Below are positions 8,331 to 16,431 of a stretch of 64,000 nucleotides of DNA, one piece after another. Positions within the stretch are counted from its first letter, which is position 1; every line of letters starts with the position of its first letter. The translations under genes and the position numbers were made by a program. The stretch comes from Chryseobacterium sp. Bi04 (lineage in GTDB: Bacteria > Bacteroidota > Bacteroidia > Flavobacteriales > Weeksellaceae), in assembly GCF_918698085.1 (NCBI RefSeq), contig NZ_CAKKLP010000003.1, positions 248,001 through 312,000 on the forward strand. Direction: 5' to 3'. The notes under the pieces are model-generated. The model did no database searches, had not been told where the DNA came from, and worked only from the letters and a program-made list of their open reading frames with translations.

Positions 8331-9227
8331 ATGATAAGAAAAATTATAGCAGTTTGCTTAGTGTCGGCAGCTGTAGTTTCCTGTAAAAAAGAGACTGCAG
8401 TTTCTGACATAAAGCCGGTAAACGATTCAATTGCAAAAAAAGAAACCCCGGAAGATCAGTATAAACCAATTGATACAGCATGTTCTTCAGAAAATAAGAC
8501 TGAGGATTATATTACAGCTTTGCAATGGTATCGTACTAAAATAGACAAAGAAATTGCAGGAAACAGTCCGGAGCAGAACAATAAAGTGTATGAAGATTAT
8601 GTGAAAATCAGAGACAAATACACGGAATGTTTTAATGATTCTCAAACTGAGATACTCGACAAGTATATTGATTATCATACAGGACCGGATACCTATAATC
8701 TGCCGGATAATATAAAGAAAATGGCTGCCGAATTTAGTAAGGTAGGCCTTGAATTTAGGGAAATGGGAGAAGGACTTACGGAAATTCATTCATTGCCCGG
8801 ATATTATGAGTCTGTTTTCAAGAATAAGGTAACACCTGATTATGCCGCCTACATCTCACAGATGGCAAAAGATAATAAGGAAAATTATGCCGTGAACGGT
8901 GGACTTTTGATTACCTGGGAAGAATTGGGAGGCCGATTGATCGAGTGGGAGAATTTTATAAATAAATATTCCCAAAGCCCACTGATAAAGAAAGCAAAAG
9001 ATAATTATCACAACTACTTGCTGGATTATCTTCTGGGAATGGACAGTGACCGGATATATGATAGCGAGGAAGGAAAAATTTATGATGATAAAAGAGAAGC
9101 ATATAATGCACTTATCAAAAAATATCCAAATTCCAATACCGCAAAAAAAACTAAAGAACTAATAGCCGCTTTTGATGCCCATATACCTGTGGATCAAATA
9201 GGAGAGAAAATTAATCTGAGAAGATAA
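8331..9227 (+). CDS. Putative lipoprotein of unknown function
   Basis: The 298-residue product has a signal peptide and lipobox VVSCKK (Cys at about residue 18). The mature protein is mainly helical and acidic, with regularly spaced aromatic residues and a C-terminal segment (YNALIKKYPNSNTAKKTKEL) that looks like a tetratricopeptide-type helix pair. No enzymatic motif is visible. It starts 17 nt after the mutase stop codon and ends 27 nt before the aminotransferase, so the three are probably co-transcribed, although the functions look unrelated. Confidence 0.75.
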   Translation: MIRKIIAVCLVSAAVVSCKKETAVSDIKPVNDSIAKKETPEDQYKPIDTACSSENKTEDYITALQWYRTKIDKEIAGNSPEQNNKVYEDYVKIRDKYTECFNDSQTEILDKYIDYHTGPDTYNLPDNIKKMAAEFSKVGLEFREMGEGLTEIHSLPGYYESVFKNKVTPDYAAYISQMAKDNKENYAVNGGLLITWEELGGRLIEWENFINKYSQSPLIKKAKDNYHNYLLDYLLGMDSDRIYDSEEGKIYDDKREAYNALIKKYPNSNTAKKTKELIAAFDAHIPVDQIGEKINLRR

Positions 9228-9254
9228 TATTAGTAAATTTTAAATAAATATAAA

Positions 9255-10508
9255 GTGAAAGTTTCAAAATTAGCAGCGAACCTGATCGGTTCTGAAATTG
9301 TAAAAATTGGTAACGAAGTAAATGATCTAAAAGCAAAGGGAGCAGAAATTGCCAATCTTACTATTGGTGACCTGAATTCTAATATCTATCCTATTCCAGC
9401 ATTGCTGAAGGAAGAAATTCAGAAAGCCTATCAGAATAATCTGACAAATTATCCACCTGCAAACGGACTTTTATCTTTAAGAAAAGAAGTATCCAAAGAT
9501 TTAAAAACAAGATGGAATCTGGATTATGCACCCAATGATATTTTGATCACAGCAGGTTCAAGACCTTTGATCTATGCTGTTTACAAAACCATTGTAGATG
9601 AAGGTGATAAAATTGTATATCCAACTCCATCATGGAACAACAACCATTACGCATACCTTACTTCAGCCAATGCTGTGGAAGTGAAAACAAAACCTGAGAC
9701 CAATTTCCTGCCTACTGCAGAGGATTTAAAACCTCATTTGGATGGAGCCGTTTTACTGGCACTTTGCTCGCCATTAAACCCTACAGGAACGATGTTTACA
9801 AAAGAGCAGCTTTCAGAAATCTGTGAATTGGTGATTGCTGAAAACAAAAAGAGAGGAGCAGATGAAAAACCGTTATACCTGATGTATGACCAAATCTATT
9901 CTAACCTTACTTTTGGAGCTGAGCACGTAGATCCGGTTTCTCTTTTCCCGGAACTGAAAGAATATACAATCTATATTGATGGTATCTCCAAATGCCTGGC
10001 TGCAACAGGAGTACGTGTGGGATGGGGATTTGGGCCAGCTCATATTATTGATAAAATGAAAGCGCTTCTTACGCACGTGGGAGCCTGGGCACCAAAACCA
10101 GAACAGGAAGCGACCGCTAAATTCTATGAAAACCCGGAAAATGTAAATGTTTTTGTGGAAGATTTCAAAGGGAAGCTTGAAAACAGCTTAAAAGTTCTTC
10201 ATGGGGGAATCCAGGATTTAAAAGGAAAAGGACTGGCTGTAGACAGTATTGAGCCGATGGGAGCACTTTATCTTACCATTAAATTAGATTATATCGGAAA
10301 AACAAAACCGGATGGAGAAGTTATTGAAAACTCTTCTGATCTTGTATTCTACTTAATCAATGATGCAGGAGTTGCTTTGGTGCCATTCTCAGCCTTCGGA
10401 GAAGAAAAATCTGAACCTTGGTTCCGTGCTTCTGTAGGAGGACTTGCCATTGATGAAATTAAAGTGATGCTTCCGAAACTGGAGGCTGCTTTGAATGCTT
10501 TAAAATAA
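9255..10508 (+). CDS. PLP-dependent class I aminotransferase
   Basis: This 417-residue fold-type I aminotransferase begins at a GTG (9255). The features are TNYPPANGLLSLR (substrate and PLP positioning), CSPLNPTGTMF (the conserved Asn-Pro-x-Gly motif), YDQIY (PLP-ring Asp/Tyr) and GISKCLAATGVRVGW, in which Lys246 should form the Schiff base and the GxRxGW Arg follows. The C-terminal FRASVGG Arg should bind the substrate carboxylate. It belongs to the aspartate/aromatic aminotransferase branch; the exact amino donor is not readable. A broken four-helix-bundle gene follows directly. Confidence 0.9.
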   Translation: MKVSKLAANLIGSEIVKIGNEVNDLKAKGAEIANLTIGDLNSNIYPIPALLKEEIQKAYQNNLTNYPPANGLLSLRKEVSKDLKTRWNLDYAPNDILITAGSRPLIYAVYKTIVDEGDKIVYPTPSWNNNHYAYLTSANAVEVKTKPETNFLPTAEDLKPHLDGAVLLALCSPLNPTGTMFTKEQLSEICELVIAENKKRGADEKPLYLMYDQIYSNLTFGAEHVDPVSLFPELKEYTIYIDGISKCLAATGVRVGWGFGPAHIIDKMKALLTHVGAWAPKPEQEATAKFYENPENVNVFVEDFKGKLENSLKVLHGGIQDLKGKGLAVDSIEPMGALYLTIKLDYIGKTKPDGEVIENSSDLVFYLINDAGVALVPFSAFGEEKSEPWFRASVGGLAIDEIKVMLPKLEAALNALK

Positions 10509-10514
10509 GTTTTA

Positions 10515-10545
10515 AGTTATGAGTTATGAGTTATGAGTTATGAGT
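10515..10545 (+). repeat. Tandem GAGTTAT 7-mer repeat, left bracket of the broken four-helix-bundle gene
   Basis: Four near-perfect tandem copies of a 7-mer (GTTATGA phase) start seven bases after the aminotransferase stop. The last copy supplies the ATG of the downstream four-helix-bundle frame at 10540. The reverse complement of the motif recurs at 10891-10905, so the gene lies between inverted repeats. Confidence 0.9.
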
Positions 10546-10896
10546 GAAAGTATTGTTGGGAAAAAGAGCTTTGATCTGGCTGTAAATATTATTGCAGTTT
10601 ATAAAAAGCTTGTTGCGGATAAAAAAGAATTTGTTCTTTCTAAACAAATATTACGCTCAGGAACTTCTGTCGGAGCAAATGTCAGAGAGGCCTTGAATGG
10701 TTAGAGTAAAAGAGATTTTGTTCACAAACTCTCCATTTCTCAAAAGGAATGTGATGAAACAATATATTGGCTGGAGCTCTTATTTACTACAGAGTATATT
10801 TCTAAAGAAGAATTTGAAGATGTAAGAAACCAGGCTTCAGAAATTTTAAAAATAATACGAAGTATTATATTGACAACAAAAAGTAAAAATTCATAA
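10540..10896 (+). pseudogene. Four-helix bundle (S23/IVP family) gene interrupted by one TAG stop
   Basis: Reading from ATG 10540 gives 54 residues ending EALNG, a TAG at 10702-10704, and then an uninterrupted continuation in the same frame to TAA 10894-10896. Ignoring the stop, the 118-codon frame has the full family pattern: QILRSGTSVGANVREA, then SKRDFVHKLSISQKE and YWLELL. Relatives usually have Gln at the stop position, so a single CAG to TAG change is the simplest explanation. It belongs to a different subfamily from the copy at 6046, which it resembles only in general pattern. The start codon lies in the left 7-mer repeat and the stop codon in the right inverted repeat. Confidence 0.8.
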
Positions 10897-10905
10897 CTCA
10901 TAACT
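10891..10905 (+). repeat. Right bracket: inverted copy of the GAGTTAT repeat
   Basis: TCATAACTCATAACTC is the exact reverse complement of the repeat unit pair seen at 10515-10545. It contains the stop codon of the broken four-helix-bundle frame. Confidence 0.9.
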
Positions 10906-10918
10906 CAAAAAATAATTC

Positions 10919-11000
10919 CTTCGACTCTGTCAGTGTAGCATAGTTAAAATTAGTATTAAGTATTAGCAATGTCACACTGCGCAGAGTTGAAGTTTTTTTT
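10919..11000 (+). repeat. REP-like imperfect palindrome followed by a T run
   Basis: The arm at 10919-10936 (CTTCGACTCTGTCAGTGT) pairs with 10974-10992 (ACACTG...CAGAGTTGAAG) around a loop of about 37 nt, followed by eight T. The arm resembles the CTTCGACTC(C/T)G-type palindromes common between genes in Flavobacteriia. It could also act as a terminator. Confidence 0.7.
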
Positions 11001-11015
11001 ACCAACGCAGTTACT

Positions 11016-11606
11016 ATGAAGCTTCCCAGAAAAACTTTTCTTGAAAGTAAGATTTTGTTTTATTCAACACTGACTATTATCAGTCTGGTAATTGCATGTG
11101 TTTGGTTTTCGGGAAAAAGTTCTCACCGTTCTTTGTTTCAAAACTCTATACTCTCAACTTCAATTTTGGCAGGATCATTTTTCCTGTTTATCAGCTTGGG
11201 GCTGTATTATGGGTTGAAATTAAAAGACAATGTTGGAAGTATCTTAAACAAAGAAAGATTAAAACGATACTCTGATAAGACTCCGACATTTGACGGTTTT
11301 GAATTTGATCCGCCTTCTGTAGGTGATGGAATAGGAGGAGCTATACTTTCTATTGTCTTATGGATTGTATTTTCCATTGTCCTTGTATTTCTTTCCTATT
11401 TTGTTGGACTCTTCTTTTGGTCTGCATTGCTTTTTTTTACGGCTATGTTATATTGGATTTTCTTTCGTGCTTTACGTCAGGTATTTAAGAACTCAGGGAA
11501 ATGTAAAGGGGATATATTAAAAAGTTTTGGATTCGGTTTTTTCTACTCTTTTCTGTACGTCTTTTGGATGTACGGAATTATTTATTTGATTAAATACATG
11601 AACTAA
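11016..11606 (+). CDS. Membrane protein of unknown function
   Basis: The 196-residue product has about four hydrophobic segments: residues about 13-32, 44-65, 106-150 (possibly two) and 170-192. Between the second and third lies a polar loop containing TPTFDGFEFDPPSVGDGIGG. I recognise no family. It stands alone, downstream of a palindromic element, and is followed by the frameshifted PAP2 gene. Confidence 0.65.
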   Translation: MKLPRKTFLESKILFYSTLTIISLVIACVWFSGKSSHRSLFQNSILSTSILAGSFFLFISLGLYYGLKLKDNVGSILNKERLKRYSDKTPTFDGFEFDPPSVGDGIGGAILSIVLWIVFSIVLVFLSYFVGLFFWSALLFFTAMLYWIFFRALRQVFKNSGKCKGDILKSFGFGFFYSFLYVFWMYGIIYLIKYMN

Positions 11607-11736
11607 TAACGATTATTATTTTTATGCAAAAAAATTAAATAAATATTAAAAATTGAATAAACATGTTGAATGGAATGAACTTGGAATTACCTTTGAGGGG
11701 CTTTATAAGAATAAAATAGGCCTGAAAAAAACAAGG

Positions 11737-12716
11737 ATGAAAAAACTGAGATTTCTGCTATTACCAGCGTCAATATGGGTGTGCTCACAAGAGGTTGATA
11801 CTTTAAAAATTCAGGAATTACCTGAAGAACAGCTAAAAGTTCAAACGTATACTTTAAAAGACGGTTCTGTCAGAACCTATCCAAAGCCTAAACTGCTGGA
11901 TTTTGTAACCAAATTACCCCGAAACTTTATCAATACCAATAAAGACTTTGTCGCAAAAGATCATGCCTATTATTTAGGGGGGCACTTGCAGCAACCCTGA
12001 TTCTGATACCTGTGGATCAGAAATTAACGGATAATTCGAGAGAAATTGCCGGGAAATGGGGGATGAGTGAAGATAATACCTACAGCAAAGTAGGGGGTGT
12101 TTTTAAAATTCCTAAAGATATTGGATCTACCTTATACCTGATAGGAAATGGGTCTACGGTAGTATTAGCCGGGATTGGTTTTGGAGTCTATGGTGTAATC
12201 AAAAATGATTACCGGGCTCAGGCTACGGCAAGCGGGTTAATGGAAAGTTTAATTCTCTCAGGAGTCTTTACCCAAACGATCAAAAGAGTTACCGGAAGAG
12301 AAAGCCCCTTTATAGCAGAAGCAAATGGCAATAAAGGAGGTGCCTGGAATCCTTTTCCAAGCTTTTCAGCATTTGGAAAAAATACTTCAAGCTATGATGC
12401 AATGCCATCCGGGCATTTAACGACATTTATGGCCGGGTTAACGGTTATTGCGGACAATTATCCCGATGCAAAATGGATAAAGCCTGTAGGTTATACATTA
12501 GCAGGAGCATTATGTTTTCAAATGATGCAGAGTAAGGTTCACTGGGCTTCAGACTATCCTTTAGCCTTATTGATGGGGTATTTCATAGGAAAAACGATTT
12601 CAAGAAGCAGGTTCACTGTTTCAGACCCTCATGCTAAACAGACCAGATATAAACTCGATTTTCTTGCATCCCGCCAATGGGAATATAATATAGTAGGAGT
12701 GAAAGTTTCTTTTTGA
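11737..12716 (+). pseudogene. PAP2-family phosphatase gene with a frameshift in a G run
   Basis: Two frames together make one PAP2 (type 2 phosphatidic acid phosphatase) protein. The first part (ATG 11737, signal peptide MKKLRFLLLPASIW) ends in LLDFVTKL... and HAYYLGG, then runs out of frame at a run of six G (11977-11982) and stops at 12000. With one extra G it would continue LGGALAATLILIPVDQ into the frame that is open to 12716. That half carries the catalytic motifs: KRVTGRESP, PSGH (in AMPSGHLTT) and KVHWASDYP with the His and Asp. Such enzymes dephosphorylate membrane lipid phosphates in the envelope. A TTG 84 nt upstream is in frame but codes for no signal peptide, so I prefer the ATG. 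Sequencing error, true mutation and slipped-strand switching are all possible. Confidence 0.8.
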
Positions 12717-12769
12717 TTCAATAAAGCTGAGTTATTGCATAAAAATAGTGCCATAAGAAAGTTTTTTAT

Positions 12770-12777
12770 TATTTTTG
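12770..12777 (+). promoter_or_regulatory. Candidate -7 element upstream of kdsB
   Basis: TATTTTTG fits TAnnTTTG. It lies 77 nt before the kdsB ATG, implying a leader of about 70 nt. No clear -33 element was seen. Confidence 0.35.
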
Positions 12778-12854
12778 ATCAGAATATAAACTATTATTCT
12801 TCCTCCTTGAGAAGGGAGATCGTAACTTCTTACTAATACTTAATTGTTTACTTA

Positions 12855-13577
12855 ATGAAAATAATCGCTGTCATTCCTGCCCGATATGAAGCAAGCCGCT
12901 TTCCGGGAAAATTAATGCAGAATTTAGGAGAGAAAACCGTTATTACAACAACCTATCAGAATGTTGTGGAGACAGGTCTGTTTGATGAGGTATTTGTTGC
13001 TACGGATTCTGAAACTATCCTTGATGAAATTGTAACAAATGGAGGAAAAGCTGTGATGACAGGGCCACATGAGACGGGAAGTGACCGTATTGCAGAAGCA
13101 GTACAGAATATTGATTGCGATATTGTAATCAATGTCCAGGGTGATGAACCTTTCCTAAAACTGGAACCTTTACAACAATTGATCGAGGTCTTTAAAAATG
13201 ATAATCAACATGAAATCTCATTAGCATCCTTAAAAATAAAATTACTGGAAAAAGAGGAAATTGAAAATCCCAATAATGTAAAAGTAATTACTGATAATAA
13301 GGGTTTTGCTTTGTATTTCAGCCGCTCTGTAATTCCTTTTCACAGAGAAATTTCTTATCACGTAGATTATTTTAAACATATCGGAGTGTATGCATTTCGG
13401 AAAGAAGCGTTGCTGCAGTTTTCAAAACTGGAGATGAAGCCTCTTGAAATATCAGAAAAAATTGAATGTATCCGTTATCTTGAATACGGAATGAAGATCA
13501 AGATGATAGAAACCAACTTCATTGGAGTAGGCATTGATACTCCTGAAGATCTGGAAAAAGCGAGAAAATTAATTTAA
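12855..13577 (+). CDS. kdsB: 3-deoxy-manno-octulosonate cytidylyltransferase
   Basis: The 240-residue cytoplasmic enzyme activates Kdo with CTP to give CMP-Kdo for lipopolysaccharide inner-core synthesis. The N-terminal nucleotide-binding motif is [13 protein letters not shown]. It is followed by [17 protein letters not shown] (base and Mg2+ contacts) and INVQGDEPF. The length matches the family (about 245). The C-terminal end ([15 protein letters not shown]) is also typical. It stands alone, which is normal for Bacteroidota. Confidence 0.95.
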   Translation: MKIIAVIPARYEASRFPGKLMQNLGEKTVITTTYQNVVETGLFDEVFVATDSETILDEIVTNGGKAVMTGPHETGSDRIAEAVQNIDCDIVINVQGDEPFLKLEPLQQLIEVFKNDNQHEISLASLKIKLLEKEEIENPNNVKVITDNKGFALYFSRSVIPFHREISYHVDYFKHIGVYAFRKEALLQFSKLEMKPLEISEKIECIRYLEYGMKIKMIETNFIGVGIDTPEDLEKARKLI

Positions 13578-13674
13578 AATTTGAGAATCGAGCCATTTGA
13601 AAATGAATAAACAAAACCGGTAGGTTAGTGAATTACCACTGAGCTGATTCACTTTCTCTGCTTTATTAGGCTTC

Positions 13675-13705
13675 TTGTTTTTTCGGCCAAATCCCCTTAT
13701 ATTTG
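13675..13705 (+). promoter_or_regulatory. Promoter of the 13724 secreted-protein gene
   Basis: TTG at 13675-13677, a 20-nt spacer and TATATTTG at 13698-13705 make a full Bacteroidota promoter. The ATG is 18 nt downstream. Confidence 0.75.
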
Positions 13706-13723
13706 AATTTATAAATAAAATTA

Positions 13724-14386
13724 ATGAAGAAATTACTTTTTGTATTTGCCCTGATATTCTCGCATTTTTCTTTTGCACAGACCGCAAAAGAAATTATAGA
13801 TAAAAACATTGAATTGTCCGGAGGATTAACCAATTGGAAACTTTTAAACTCAGTGTTGCTTCAGGGAAAAGTAGTTTTGGGAATTAAAGATGAATATGCG
13901 ATAAAAATTTATCAACAACGCCCAAACCTTACCAAAACAGTGATTACCATTAATGGAAAAGATACTGCCATTGAAGGGTTTGACGGAAATAAAGGGTATG
14001 CAATGAACTATGCTACCAATAAACTTCAGGAATATCCTGAATATGTTTCTGAAAGTTTTGATAATGATTTCATTGATTGGGAAAGCAAAGGTTTCGATGC
14101 TAAATACCTGGGGAAAGAAAAAGTAGGAGAGATCTACTGTCATAAAGTTGAGCTTACAAAGAATGTCAATAAGAATATGTACTATTTTGATGCAAAAACT
14201 TATATGCTTTTAAAAGAAGTAAAAAAAGATGAAACAATGGTATATTCCGATTATAAAAGAGTAGGAAACCTTACAATGCCATTCAGAATAGAATCTTCAA
14301 GTTCTAAAAAAGACGGAGATTATGTGATGTTACTTAATAAAATTGATATCAACAAAGTCTTTCCTGCCAATATTTTTAAGTTTTAA
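13724..14386 (+). CDS. Secreted LolA-like outer-membrane lipoprotein-sorting family protein
   Basis: The 220-residue product has a cleavable signal peptide (ends HFSFAQ) and no lipobox. The body is a series of beta strands beginning with AKEIIDKNIELSGG and containing GKEKVGEIYCHKVELT, a pattern shared with the half-barrel LolA/LolB-like proteins of Bacteroidota. Those bind lipids or lipoproteins in the periplasm. Function is only inferred from fold. It lies 36 nt upstream of the glutathione peroxidase gene and is probably co-transcribed with it. Confidence 0.65.
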   Translation: MKKLLFVFALIFSHFSFAQTAKEIIDKNIELSGGLTNWKLLNSVLLQGKVVLGIKDEYAIKIYQQRPNLTKTVITINGKDTAIEGFDGNKGYAMNYATNKLQEYPEYVSESFDNDFIDWESKGFDAKYLGKEKVGEIYCHKVELTKNVNKNMYYFDAKTYMLLKEVKKDETMVYSDYKRVGNLTMPFRIESSSSKKDGDYVMLLNKIDINKVFPANIFKF

Positions 14387-14422
14387 ATTAACGCAGTTTA
14401 GCTGCAAAAAAATCTATAAAAA

Positions 14423-14998
14423 ATGAAAAATATTTTTTTACTAATGCTTTCTTTTATAGCATTTCTGCAAAGCTGCACGAATCAAAAAAGCGAACTGTCT
14501 CAAGCTAAAACCAAAGAACTTATGGGAAAAACAATATATGACTTCAAAGTAGAAAGCCTTGATGGCAAAGAAATCAACTTTGCAGATTTTAAAGGCAAGA
14601 AAATCCTTATTGTCAATACAGCCTCAGAATGTGGCTTTACTCCACAGTATGCAGATCTGGAAAAAGTATATGAGCAGTACAAAGATAAATTGGTAATAGT
14701 AGGTTTTCCTGCCAATAATTTTGGAGGTCAGGAGCCGGGTACTAATACGGAAATAGGAGCTTTCTGTCAGAAAAATTATGGAGTAACTTTCCCATTGGCA
14801 GCAAAAGTTTCTGTAAAAGGAGATGATACGGCGCCTATCTTTAAATATTTAACAGAGAAAGAATTAAACGGAGTGAAAAATACAAGCATTCTTTGGAACT
14901 TTACAAAATTCTTAGTTGATGAAAATGGAAAGTTGATAGACACTTTTGTAAGTACTACAAAACCTACGGATGATGCTATTACAAAGTATCTGAAATAA
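14423..14998 (+). CDS. Glutathione peroxidase-family lipoprotein (thiol peroxidase)
   Basis: The 191-residue protein has a signal peptide and lipobox (LQSCTN), so it acts in the periplasm or on a membrane surface. The catalytic triad motifs of the GPx family are clear: NTASECGFTPQY (peroxidatic Cys70), GFPANNFGGQEPG (Gln) and WNFTKFLVD (Trp). A second cysteine in AFCQKNYG could be the resolving one, as in thioredoxin-dependent bacterial enzymes. It reduces hydroperoxides. A bidirectional terminator follows. Confidence 0.93.
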   Translation: MKNIFLLMLSFIAFLQSCTNQKSELSQAKTKELMGKTIYDFKVESLDGKEINFADFKGKKILIVNTASECGFTPQYADLEKVYEQYKDKLVIVGFPANNFGGQEPGTNTEIGAFCQKNYGVTFPLAAKVSVKGDDTAPIFKYLTEKELNGVKNTSILWNFTKFLVDENGKLIDTFVSTTKPTDDAITKYLK

Positions 14999-15019
14999 AA
15001 AAAAATAAATTGTATATTG

Positions 15020-15049
15020 AAAAAAGTGGATGTTGGGATCCACTTTTTT
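15020..15049. terminator. Bidirectional terminator between convergent genes
   Basis: A perfect 12-bp stem (AAAAAAGTGGAT with ATCCACTTTTTT) encloses a 6-nt loop. A and T runs on its two sides let it work for the peroxidase gene on the plus strand and the oxidoreductase gene on the minus strand. Confidence 0.9.
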
Positions 15050-15153
15050 ATTTATTAATAATAAGCTAACAGATCCTGCAAACTTGTGATGGTGTATGGC
15101 AAATTTTTTTAATGGATGTTTTAAAATAAACCTTACCTCTCAGTTATCAACCG

Positions 15154-15813
15154 CTAACTTTCTACCACCTTTTCTGCAAAGCAGAAAATATTCCCAAGCT
15201 TTATGCTGGAGTAGCCGTTGCTTTTTATTTTGGAAGAATTAATCATTGCTTTTGCTAAAATATTTGTAGGTAAGGGCTTCTGGCTTTCCAATAATCCAAG
15301 TTTATTCGCGAACTTGATAATACGGCTTCCTAAAACTTCTCCCGTTCTTTCAGAATCTTTTCTTTCAAGCATACCGGGTTTAAAAATAGTTATTTTATTG
15401 AAATGCAGTTGTTTTACAGCTTCTTCAAGCTCACCTTTCATTTTGGAATAGAAAATTTTAGATGTTGGACTGGCACCATAAGCAGAGACCAGAATATAAT
15501 CTTCCACTTCATTTGCTTTAGCTATTTTTGCAAAATTATACTGATAATCAAAATCAACTTTCTTCTGCGCTTCCTTGCTTCCGGCATCTTTTAAAGTAGT
15601 TCCCAGACAGGAAAATGCTACATCACCTTTTACCATATCCTGCCACTCTTCAGGCTTTTCAAAGTTAACAACATGAACTTTTAGCCGCTCATTCTGAATA
15701 TCAACAGGTTTTCTTACAAAAATATCCACTTCCTCAAAATCTTTATCATTAAGTAACTGATTGACTAAATCCTTTCCTGTAGCGCCTGTAGCACCGATTA
15801 CTAAAGCTTTCAT
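15154..15813 (-). CDS. NAD(P)-binding Rossmann-fold oxidoreductase
   Basis: This 219-residue atypical short-chain dehydrogenase begins with IGATGATGKDLV, the GxxGxxG dinucleotide-binding loop. It is followed by FSCLGTTLKDAGS and VSAYGASPTS, which are typical of the NAD(P)H-binding group related to HTATIP2/YbjT. A complete Tyr-x3-Lys pair is suggested by FYSKMKGELE. The substrate is unknown. It is divergent from the MmcQ/YjbR gene, with an 8-bp tandem repeat array between them. Confidence 0.85.
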   Translation of the reverse strand: MKALVIGATGATGKDLVNQLLNDKDFEEVDIFVRKPVDIQNERLKVHVVNFEKPEEWQDMVKGDVAFSCLGTTLKDAGSKEAQKKVDFDYQYNFAKIAKANEVEDYILVSAYGASPTSKIFYSKMKGELEEAVKQLHFNKITIFKPGMLERKDSERTGEVLGSRIIKFANKLGLLESQKPLPTNILAKAMINSSKIKSNGYSSIKLGNIFCFAEKVVES

Positions 15814-15872
15814 AACAATGGGGTTTGATGTAGTGATATTTTCTTTCTTAAATTTACTAAATTTGAATTAAA

Positions 15873-15944
15873 GATTAAAAGATTAAAAGATTAAAAGATT
15901 AAAAGATTAAAAGATTAAAAGATTAAAAGATTAAAAGATTAAAA
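15873..15944 (+). repeat. Nine tandem copies of an 8-bp unit (GATTAAAA)
   Basis: Nine identical units run without interruption between two divergent genes, with partial units on both edges. The same motif in inverted orientation appears upstream of atpC (about 19673-19706). Confidence 0.97.
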
Positions 15945-15984
15945 GATCTTTGCTAGACATCGACATCCAATACCTATAACTCCC

Positions 15985-16341
15985 ATGAATGCCAACGAAA
16001 TTTTAGATTATTGCCTTGCTAAAAAAGCTGTTACGGAAAGCTTTCCATTTGATAATGAAACCCTTGTGCTAAAAGTAGATACTAAAATGTTTCTGCTGAT
16101 GGGCCTCGAAAGACAGCCGTTGTCCATTAATGTAAAAACAGATCCTGAATGGAGTGCAGAGCTTCGTGAGCAATATCCTCAGATTACAGGGGCTTATCAT
16201 ATGAATAAAACTCACTGGAATTCTGTTTTAGTAGATGGATTAAAGAGAGATCTTATACTGAAACTGATCGATCAGTCTTATGAACTGGTATTTAAATCTT
16301 TAACAAAGAAGGCTCAGAATGTAATTAATGAGTCTTTATGA
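15985..16341 (+). CDS. MmcQ/YjbR family protein
   Basis: The 118-residue protein matches the MmcQ/YjbR family over its whole length: start ANEILDYCLAKKAVTESFPF, the middle KMFLLMGLE, and the end GAYHMNKTHWNSV followed by IDQSYELVFKSL. The fold is a CyaY-like double-wing domain. The family is often called DNA-binding, but its cellular role is unsettled. It lies alone, 41 nt downstream of the 8-bp repeat array. Confidence 0.88.
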   Translation: MNANEILDYCLAKKAVTESFPFDNETLVLKVDTKMFLLMGLERQPLSINVKTDPEWSAELREQYPQITGAYHMNKTHWNSVLVDGLKRDLILKLIDQSYELVFKSLTKKAQNVINESL

Positions 16342-16431
16342 GATGAAAAATAGGGTGTTTTATGCGCTTTTAAGGCATGCGTTTTGTTGCCTGTTTCCTA
16401 TAGTTAAAAATAATTCACAAAATAAATTTAA

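Noticed and set aside
10540..10701. Calling the first 54 codons of the broken four-helix-bundle frame a complete small gene
   Set aside because: The continuation after the TAG carries the remaining helices of the same family in the same frame, so a pseudogene or point error is the better explanation.
11653..11736. TTG start for the PAP2 gene
   Set aside because: The peptide before ATG 11737 is not signal-like, whereas the ATG opens a good signal peptide.
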